Shown here piece by piece: positions 1-5,054 of a stretch of DNA of 5,054 bases. This DNA comes from Nitrospirales bacterium. GTDB lineage: Bacteria; Nitrospirota; Nitrospiria; Nitrospirales; UBA8639. The first letter of the stretch is position 1; every line of letters starts with the position of its first letter. A program made the translations under genes and the position numbers. The stretch is taken from contig BQIY01000229.1 of assembly GCA_021604265.1 (NCBI GenBank), positions 1 to 5,054 on the forward strand, read 5' to 3'. The notes under the pieces are model-generated. The model did no database searches, was not told the origin of the DNA, and saw only the letters and a list, made by a program, of their open reading frames with translations.

Positions 1-1561
1 CGACAATCATGGGAAGATCGGATGGAACCCACCAGGGAGCCGTCTCCCCACCGGCAATCCATTTCCCGGAGAGGCCTCGCGGACGAAACGTCGGGGCGTG
101 ATCAATGGCGGTGGAAACAACATTCTTGTGCAGGTTCCCGAGCAGTCGCGCCGCATAGTAGGGCCCCATCTTCCAAATCCTCTTCCCACTGGATCGCCGT
201 CCCGCATTTGTGGCAAACAGACCGTCGCCGCGAAAACCACCGTGCTGTCGCCAGTTCGCGGTCTGCCAACGAACCATTCCAACAATATCGCGATTCAGCC
301 AGGCACTCATGCTGTAATCAACGTAAAACAATGTACTCAATAAAGAAGACGGGGCGATTTTCTTGTGGAGATGCAAGTTGAATTCTGTCACCATCACCGG
401 GTAGCCCGGGGATTTGGCATATTCAAAAATCTTCTCGATTCGTGATGCAAGATGATCGGATGCGAAGAGAACATTCGCCGTACCGATTGAGGGAAAATCT
501 TTTGCCCAACCGTTTTTGTCATACATGTAGGTATGCAATGTCAGGAAATCAGCCGTCACATTCGAGTTCCCATTCAAGTGTTTGAGCAGTTCGACATTCC
601 AGCGCTTTCCTCTTCCGTCGGAGGTTCGAAAAAAGGCATCGGCGCCGCCGATCCCGTCAGGTTGAGCAAAAACCAAGGCTCCAACCTTGACCTGATCGTG
701 AGGAAAGAATTCTCTGATCTTTAAATAGATGTCTCGGTAATTGGGCCAGTAGGCCTCAACCTCAACCCCACTAACCGGATCTTTCAGGCCTTTGGTGTCG
801 ATAGTCATCTGACGAACGGTTCGGGTACGGCCATAATAATCCGTCCGGCCACCGCAAACCCCTTTCCGGCACCAGCCAAACCACTCTTCGTTCCCAACCT
901 GAAAATAAAGGGTCCCTCTATAGGCAGCCTCGCCATCACTCTCACGCAACTTGGCCCAGTACGAGACGGTCTGCCAATCCAGGACTTTTTTGGTTTTCGG
1001 ATCAAGTCGTTTCCATGAATCCAGGCCAATCTTACGTTTGTCCGAAGTTTTTCCCACCATGTAGGCAATGAACGCGGCGCTTTCTTCGGGAGAGCTCCAG
1101 ATCGGAGAGAGATGAATCAGCGCGACGGCATCAGGTAATTTTCGTATTGTCTGGAGAAAATCCTGAGGACGGTAATGGGGCGTGACGATATTGGTATTCA
1201 CCCAATGCGGGATTCCTTGCCGAGCAAGATTGAAATGAAACCCATAGCACCAGTTCCCGCCTGGGAATCTGAGAAGGCCCGGGTTTATGGCGCTGAAGTG
1301 TTTCCAAAACTTCGGTCTGAACGCATGGTGTGTTGAGTCCCAGGTTTGATTCGCTCCATTGGCATAACTGAGATTCTGCCCCAAAATGGCTCGATCCGGA
1401 AGCTGGCGTACGGTTTGGCTGACATCAATTTGGATGGTGACTCCTTCCGGCTTGGCTGCGAAGCCGACATCAGTCAAAACCACGAACAGGAGAGCAGTGA
1501 CGAGGGCAACTCCCGCTTCGTACCTCCAAAATGTTTGCAGCAACGCTGGCTTATATAACAC
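1..1561 (-). CDS. Secreted clan GH-A-like glycoside hydrolase (GH51/GH39/GH79-like), C-terminus cut by window edge
   Basis: Reading the minus strand from a GTG at 1561 gives 520 codons with no stop to the left edge, so the C-terminus is missing. Residues 1-36 look like a Sec signal peptide: basic N-region (K4, R13), hydrophobic core about 16-30, and probable cleavage near GFA/A (33-36). The mature part has hallmarks of a (beta/alpha)8 retaining hydrolase. LLRFPGGNW (96-104) resembles the RYPGGNF motif of GH51 arabinofuranosidases. FQVGNEEW (220-227) gives E225 as likely acid/base, and VMVTEFNLH (389-397) gives E393 as likely nucleophile. C231 and C236 could form a disulfide. Export suggests it acts on polysaccharide in the periplasm or outside. 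It is the last visible gene of the operon. The start is ambiguous: GTG 1561 has AAGGAG 10 nt upstream, while an in-frame ATG at 1588 lies 2 nt after the preceding stop without a visible SD and would add MSQKRRNVS. Family and substrate are inferred; the hydrolase fold is fairly safe. Confidence 0.85.
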   Translation of the reverse strand, partial: MLYKPALLQTFWRYEAGVALVTALLFVVLTDVGFAAKPEGVTIQIDVSQTVRQLPDRAILGQNLSYANGANQTWDSTHHAFRPKFWKHFSAINPGLLRFPGGNWCYGFHFNLARQGIPHWVNTNIVTPHYRPQDFLQTIRKLPDAVALIHLSPIWSSPEESAAFIAYMVGKTSDKRKIGLDSWKRLDPKTKKVLDWQTVSYWAKLRESDGEAAYRGTLYFQVGNEEWFGWCRKGVCGGRTDYYGRTRTVRQMTIDTKGLKDPVSGVEVEAYWPNYRDIYLKIREFFPHDQVKVGALVFAQPDGIGGADAFFRTSDGRGKRWNVELLKHLNGNSNVTADFLTLHTYMYDKNGWAKDFPSIGTANVLFASDHLASRIEKIFEYAKSPGYPVMVTEFNLHLHKKIAPSSLLSTLFYVDYSMSAWLNRDIVGMVRWQTANWRQHGGFRGDGLFATNAGRRSSGKRIWKMGPYYAARLLGNLHKNVVSTAIDHAPTFRPRGLSGKWIAGGETAPWWVPSDLPMIV

Positions 1562-1571
1562 TGATACGTTT

Positions 1572-1577
1572 CTCCTT
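1572..1577 (-). promoter_or_regulatory. Shine-Dalgarno AAGGAG deciding the hydrolase start
   Basis: On the minus strand AAGGAG ends 10 nt before the GTG at 1561. This favours the GTG over the in-frame ATG at 1588, which has no purine-rich motif upstream and would place this sequence inside its own coding region. Reinitiation at the ATG after the preceding stop (2-nt gap) remains possible. Confidence 0.55.
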
Positions 1578-1590
1578 TTTTGTGACATCG

Positions 1591-3009
1591 TCACGATTCA
1601 GATACCGAATCGACCTTTGAGACAACCCATCGTTTCTTCATCGTGGTCGTATCCCAGAGCGAATCAACATACTCAAAATCGATTCGCACATTCTTCCCCA
1701 AACATCCTTTCATATTCGACCGAATGAGATGCTCGTCCACTTGCGCCACAGGGTTCTCCTTGACGACTTTGACAACGATCAGGTCTATGGCTTCCTGTAT
1801 GATCTGAGACTCTTTAATGTTTTCAATCCCATAAAATGCCTCCATGACTCCGTCACCCGGCATAAGTCGGCCGTCCGGTGTACGGATGAAGTCGGCTGTT
1901 CGGCCATCGATGCGACCAAGAAGCGACGTCTCCCGGCCGCAATCGCAGGGTCCTTCAATAAACCGGGACATATCCCCCGTTCGATAACGGATTAACGGCA
2001 TTCCGAAATTGCTCAGGCCAGTTGCCACGATTTCTCCCCGCTCTCCCGAAGTCGACTGATCTTCGCCCTGCAAGATCTCGACGATCCCATACTCCGCATT
2101 GACGTGCAGAGAGCCAAACCCGCATTCGGCGGCAGTCACTGCCCGTTCTGCATGCCCGTAATAATCGTAAACCTTGGTGTGGAACGCCTGTTCAATCTCT
2201 CGCCTTTGGACCGCATACAATGGCTCGGATGACGTGAAGATAGCCTGCACGGGAACGACATCCCCTCTCCGATTCAGAAACTTGGCGAAGGCCCACATGG
2301 TTGAAGGGAATCCTTCAATGAAAGCAGGCTTAAATGTTTTGAGCTTGGCAACGAAAGTCGGCAAGGTCGATTCCGACAGATGGTAATACGAGAGGAGCAA
2401 CTGGTTGTCTGCCGCATTAAAACTCCAAAAAGGCGGAGAAGTCACAGATCGCGGCACAATCACGTTTCCCCAGACAGTTCCCCAAACGGCCACGTTTCGA
2501 TCATAGGGACCGACGCCTGCCCACGACCGTTGCCGGCACAGAGTCGCTTTATCAAAAATGATCGACTCGAGTGTCCGAGACACGTTGAGAGGGCTACCTG
2601 TTGTTCCCGTCGTCCATCCACTGGCAAGAAGGCGACGAGGAAGGTTCCGGGCAATAAAGTCGCCGGGATTGGCTCTGATGGCATCTTTCGTCAATGTGGG
2701 AATCTTCGCGAGATCATCAATAGTCACAACATCGGCAGGTTTGATTCCATGAGCGTCAAAGGTCCGCGTGTAATAGGGAACATTCTGGTATGCATGGGTG
2801 AGCATAGCCCTGAGCTTCTCGTTCTGTAGTTCTTGCATGCTGCTCCGTGAATACCATTGGCTCTCCTCAAGTTGGGCCAAAACTCGCTGGAACGATTTAC
2901 CAGCTCGTAATCGTTTAATCGCATAGCCCTTAACCGACAAGAACGTACTATGGCTGGCGTACCGTAAGTACCCGTTCACGGTTGGGACAAGCGTGCGACT
3001 CTTCGTCAT
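1591..3009 (-). CDS. PaaK/CapK-family adenylate-forming enzyme (phenylacetate-CoA ligase-like), polysaccharide-locus type
   Basis: A complete 472-residue protein of the ANL adenylating superfamily, the usual length for PaaK/CapK (COG1541-type) members. Visible motifs in order: the phosphate-binding loop TTGTTGSP (133-140); IFTSSEPL (257-264); YDYYGHAE (281-288), matching the YG-x-x-E adenine/magnesium motif; RYRTGDMS (341-348), the ribose-binding A7 motif; a Cys-rich CDCGRE (355-360); GRIDGRTADFI (365-375) at the hinge; and TTTMKKRWVVSK (454-465), which carries the probable C-terminal catalytic lysine. The family makes an acyl-adenylate from a carboxylic acid and ATP, usually then a CoA thioester. 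The acid used here is unknown; true phenylacetate degradation is unlikely because no paa genes are present. No signal peptide or membrane span, so it should be cytoplasmic. ATG at 3009 overlaps the upstream TGA (ATGA), with a weak GGAAAG 8 nt ahead, indicating translational coupling. Alternatives are transfer of an acyl group to a sugar or activation of an uronic or amino-sugar acid; neither can be shown from sequence. Confidence 0.9.
   Translation of the reverse strand: MTKSRTLVPTVNGYLRYASHSTFLSVKGYAIKRLRAGKSFQRVLAQLEESQWYSRSSMQELQNEKLRAMLTHAYQNVPYYTRTFDAHGIKPADVVTIDDLAKIPTLTKDAIRANPGDFIARNLPRRLLASGWTTGTTGSPLNVSRTLESIIFDKATLCRQRSWAGVGPYDRNVAVWGTVWGNVIVPRSVTSPPFWSFNAADNQLLLSYYHLSESTLPTFVAKLKTFKPAFIEGFPSTMWAFAKFLNRRGDVVPVQAIFTSSEPLYAVQRREIEQAFHTKVYDYYGHAERAVTAAECGFGSLHVNAEYGIVEILQGEDQSTSGERGEIVATGLSNFGMPLIRYRTGDMSRFIEGPCDCGRETSLLGRIDGRTADFIRTPDGRLMPGDGVMEAFYGIENIKESQIIQEAIDLIVVKVVKENPVAQVDEHLIRSNMKGCLGKNVRIDFEYVDSLWDTTTMKKRWVVSKVDSVSES
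3006..3009 (-). other. ATGA stop/start overlap coupling the Wzz-like and PaaK-like genes
   Basis: The TGA that ends the Wzz-like frame (3008-3006) shares bases with the ATG of the PaaK-like gene (3009-3007). Such 4-bp overlaps normally mean translational coupling by the same ribosomes, so the two proteins are likely produced together. Confidence 0.85.
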
Positions 3010-4706
3010 CGAAACGTCTTTCCAGGTAGTGTCACCTCCGCCTCTGAGACGGCCTGATCGACAACAGGCGAACGGGCTACGATGTCCTGCTGTTCTTCCA
3101 TGGCTGCAACATTCTGCGTCTGGGGTGCGGCCTCAGGGTTAGATTCAGGAAACCCGTTCCTCGCAATCTCTGACGACGGCCTAGACCAGACTTCCGCTAA
3201 GGCAACGGTCCCCACCCCACCGACCAGGGAAAAGAGAAGGCCAAGTAAGGCAATCAAAGGCCGGTTGGGCTTGATGGGTTCATCTGGAATACTCGGCGGA
3301 TCAATAAGAGAGAATTGCTCGGCATGCTTGCTCTCGAGTCCTTGCCGCATTCGCGCCTCCAGCTGTTTTTGCCGGGTTTCTTGATACCGTTGAACGGCAC
3401 TCTCATATTCGCGACTTAAGATGAGATACTCGCGCTCGATTCGAGGGCCCTCGGTAATTCGGCTTTCGTAGTCCTGGAGTTTGGCTTGCAGCTCCCGGCG
3501 TAAGGTCTTCAGGCTTTCCAACTCGCTGTTATCCGCCTGAAGTCTTGACCTGAGCGTGATATAGGCTGGGTTGTCTGGATCAAAGCCGGAGGCAATCACC
3601 GGATCATTGCCCAGAACCAAGGCCTGATCCTGCTTCGCTTGTAGCACCTTAATTTCCCTTCGTAACCGAATAACATCAGGATGATTCTCGGCGTATTTGT
3701 TCTCCACAACCGTCAATTCTCCTTCCGAATGGGCTAACTCTCTGGCCCGTTCTTGCACAAAACCCTGCGAGCCTATCTGCTCCTCCAACGCTGTGATTTC
3801 ACGTTCCAGGCGAACCACATCCGGATGACTTGCACTGTATCGCGCCGATGCGCTGACATATTCAGCCTTCATAGTTCTCAGCAATGTGAGGGAGTCCACC
3901 ACTCGAGTCCCAGAGCTGGACACCATAGGATTCCAGGGACTAATCTTTGCCAACTCTCCCTGGAGCACGAACTTACGTTCTGTAAGAGCCCGTATCTGGG
4001 TGTCGACATTGGCCATTTCCCGTTCCGTGTGATCCAGCCGCCTCAGGTTCAAATCTTTTAGTTCCGGCAGACTGGTGAGATTCTGTTCCTTGAAGTCAGC
4101 CAGTTTGGTCTCCAAGGTTTCGACCCGTGCTTTCGACTCCTGCGTCTCAGTCGTCAAGAACTCAAGCGTTTTACTTGCTCTTGCCGTACGGGTTTGTTCG
4201 TTTTGCTCCAGAAACAGATGGGCAAGATCGAAGGCCACCTGTTGCGTAACCTGAGGATCCTTGTATTCGAATGACACTAAAAAGGCGATGGCGACCCGGC
4301 CTGATTCGCCTCTAGCGGAATTCAGGATATCTACATCCACAATGTCAACCTTGATCCTGTCGCGCATATTGTCGAAAATCTGTTCGATTTTATTTTCGGC
4401 CCGCGCATTGGCATAGAGGTCATATTTTTCAATTATTTTCATCAGATTCGTGCGGGTTGCGACCCGCTGATTGATGGTCTCAATACGTTGAACGGCAGAA
4501 CTGGTCACGATAGATCGCACGAAATCTGCCGGAACACCCTGCTCTTCAATGAGGATGGTCGCAGTTGAAATGTAGGTTGGCGGCCACAAAAAAGCGGCAG
4601 CGAGGCTAAGCGCAAAGAGTATTGCAACCACAACAGCAAATGGGGTACGCCGTCTGCGCAAGACTTCAACATAATCACGCAGATCAACAGTATGGTCAGT
4701 AAACAT
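3006..4706 (-). CDS. Wzz/GumC-like polysaccharide chain-length determinant (polysaccharide co-polymerase)
   Basis: From the ATG at 4706 the protein has 566 residues. It opens with a short cytoplasmic segment (DLRDYVEVLRRRR), a Wzz signature, then TM1 (about residues 22-41) ending in FLWPPTY. A short alpha/beta region follows, then a long charged coiled coil in the periplasm (about residues 165-465). SLIDPPSIPDEPIKPNRP (466-483) is the proline-rich motif that precedes TM2 (about 482-505) in Wzz and Wzc proteins. A 60-residue polar cytoplasmic tail ends the protein; it has no Walker A or tyrosine cluster, so no BY-kinase is fused. The family sits in the inner membrane as an oligomer and controls polymer length together with Wzy and outer-membrane OPX partners. 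The start was chosen because GAGGAG lies 8 nt upstream and the DLRDY segment normally sits at the very N-terminus. The frame is, however, open upstream: a GTG at 4913 would give 635 residues, and the frame continues to the right edge. Its stop overlaps the next gene's ATG. Confidence 0.92.
   Translation of the reverse strand: MFTDHTVDLRDYVEVLRRRRTPFAVVVAILFALSLAAAFLWPPTYISTATILIEEQGVPADFVRSIVTSSAVQRIETINQRVATRTNLMKIIEKYDLYANARAENKIEQIFDNMRDRIKVDIVDVDILNSARGESGRVAIAFLVSFEYKDPQVTQQVAFDLAHLFLEQNEQTRTARASKTLEFLTTETQESKARVETLETKLADFKEQNLTSLPELKDLNLRRLDHTEREMANVDTQIRALTERKFVLQGELAKISPWNPMVSSSGTRVVDSLTLLRTMKAEYVSASARYSASHPDVVRLEREITALEEQIGSQGFVQERARELAHSEGELTVVENKYAENHPDVIRLRREIKVLQAKQDQALVLGNDPVIASGFDPDNPAYITLRSRLQADNSELESLKTLRRELQAKLQDYESRITEGPRIEREYLILSREYESAVQRYQETRQKQLEARMRQGLESKHAEQFSLIDPPSIPDEPIKPNRPLIALLGLLFSLVGGVGTVALAEVWSRPSSEIARNGFPESNPEAAPQTQNVAAMEEQQDIVARSPVVDQAVSEAEVTLPGKTFR
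3624..3722 (-). repeat. Internal protein repeat, copy 2, in the Wzz coiled coil
   Basis: The second unit is centred on KYAENHPDVIRLRREI. HPDV-x-RL-x-REI is shared with copy 1 (3768-3866), and the flanking heptads are also similar in character. HPDV-x-x-L-type motifs are common in Wzz/GumC-family coiled coils; having two in one protein suggests the periplasmic helical arm was lengthened. Confidence 0.65.
3768..3866 (-). repeat. Internal protein repeat, copy 1, in the Wzz coiled coil
   Basis: This encodes a 33-residue coiled-coil unit centred on RYSASHPDVVRLEREI. It matches the unit encoded at 3624-3722 with a shift of 48 residues (144 nt). Codons of the shared residues differ at many third positions, so the duplication is old rather than a recent tandem copy. 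Confidence 0.65.
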
Positions 4707-5054
4707 GTGATTCGCTCCTCGTTCTCTGGGCTGATACATTGGGCGATCTGTCCCTGAGCCTTCCATGCGGGAGGAGACTCTCTCTTGCCGTATCATTGGC
4801 CTCTCCCATGTCATGGGTGCAGTCTGACGGCTCGGCCCTCGGTCCTTATTCTCTTCTTCACCACCACCACTCGGGCCGGATGGGGAAAGATGGTTGCTCA
4901 AAGAAGCAGACACATGACCGTTGGTCCATGTTGTGACAATAAACAGATTGCTTAATCTGGCAAGGGTGCGGCTTTGGAGAACCGCATCATAAGCCTTGTA
5001 GAGAGACAGGACACTGTGTTCCCAACAGAGATGCTCAAGGAAACGTGTTCTTGC
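4707..5054 (-). CDS. Partial: glycosyltransferase-like C-terminal tail and low-complexity linker, in frame with the Wzz-like gene
   Basis: The minus-strand frame is open from the right edge (first codon GCA at 5054-5052) into the Wzz-like gene with no stop: 116 codons. Residues 5-26 (FLEHLCWEHSVLSLYKAYDA and onward) look like the last helix of GT-B glycosyltransferases, where F/Y-x-W-E followed by LxxxY-x-x-VL is typical. That would be a cytoplasmic enzyme adding a sugar to the lipid-linked repeat unit. After about residue 45 the sequence becomes low complexity, with PSGPSGGGEEE and a stretch rich in Arg, Glu, Met and Pro, as expected for a disordered linker or untranslated spacer. Either a glycosyltransferase-Wzz fusion exists, or the glycosyltransferase stop codon has been lost or misread and part of this stretch is really a leader. 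The other two frames close within the window (TGA near 5037, TAA near 4953) and look less protein-like. Assignment rests on one short motif. Confidence 0.45.
4715..4720 (-). promoter_or_regulatory. Strong Shine-Dalgarno GAGGAG for the Wzz-like gene
   Basis: On the minus strand GAGGAG is followed by an 8-nt spacer and the ATG at 4706. This is the best ribosome-binding site in the window and supports independent initiation of the Wzz-like protein inside a frame that is open further upstream. The GTG at 4913 has no comparable motif in front of it. Confidence 0.7.

Noticed and set aside
22..381. Plus-strand ORFs at 22-381, 98-343 and 533-724
   Set aside because: They lie antisense to the 520-codon hydrolase frame, have no recognisable domain or start signal and look like shadow translations.
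805..1068. Minus-strand ORFs at 7-285, 805-1068 and 1285-1470
   Set aside because: They overlap the hydrolase in another frame on the same strand; the hydrolase frame carries the signal peptide and catalytic motifs, so these are out-of-frame shadows, not fragments of a frameshifted gene.
1575..1583. A6-GG tract as a possible slippery frameshift site
   Set aside because: It is better explained as the Shine-Dalgarno region of the hydrolase gene; no overlapping frame would benefit from slippage.
2380..2829. Plus-strand ORF of 149 residues, and other ORFs inside 1729-2924
   Set aside because: Antisense or out of frame to the complete PaaK-like gene, rich in Arg/Ser/Pro as typical of shadow frames.
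4739..4936. Plus-strand ORF with a His run (from CCACCACCACCAC)
   Set aside because: The run is the complement of a Gly-rich linker on the minus strand; no SD or domain supports a plus-strand gene.
1..5054. CRISPR arrays, tRNA genes, insertion sequences, terminator hairpins
   Set aside because: No regularly spaced direct repeats, cloverleaf-like segment, transposase motif or GC stem followed by a T tract was seen; coding frames cover essentially the whole window.

Overview
The window holds a tightly packed, single-strand (minus) gene block that looks like part of an exopolysaccharide or capsule locus of a Gram-negative (diderm) bacterium. The evidence is a Wzz-type chain-length protein with two membrane segments, a CapK/PaaK-type adenylate-forming enzyme and a secreted glycoside hydrolase, all in one transcription direction. 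Genus cannot be read from the sequence. The gene set resembles the extended EPS loci of Nitrospirota and Proteobacteria, but that is a weak inference.

Layout in transcription order, right to left. (1) 5054-4707: an open frame entering from the right edge. Its first residues look like the C-terminal end of a GT-B glycosyltransferase, followed by a low-complexity Gly/Pro/Glu/Arg-rich stretch. There is no stop codon before the next gene. (2) 4706-3006: the Wzz-like polysaccharide co-polymerase, with its own strong Shine-Dalgarno sequence, TM1, a long periplasmic coiled coil with an internal duplication, a Pro-rich motif, TM2 and a cytoplasmic tail without a kinase domain. (3) 3009-1591: a PaaK/CapK-family adenylating enzyme, starting in a 4-bp ATGA overlap with the wzz-like stop. 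(4) 1561 (or 1588) to the left edge: a secreted clan GH-A-like glycoside hydrolase, at least 520 residues, whose C-terminus lies outside the window. It is easy to miss because its frame never meets a stop codon inside the window.

The overlaps and 2-30 bp gaps imply one polycistronic mRNA with translational coupling. Inferred division of labour: the glycosyltransferase builds the repeat unit, the Wzz protein sets chain length during polymerisation and export, the CapK-like enzyme activates an acid (possibly for decorating the polymer or a precursor), and the secreted hydrolase trims or releases the polymer, as PslG does in the Pseudomonas Psl system. No promoter, terminator, RNA gene, CRISPR array or mobile element was recognised; the block probably starts and ends outside the window. 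The most unusual points are the uninterrupted frame joining the glycosyltransferase-like tail to Wzz and the apparent insert between the two catalytic glutamates of the hydrolase.
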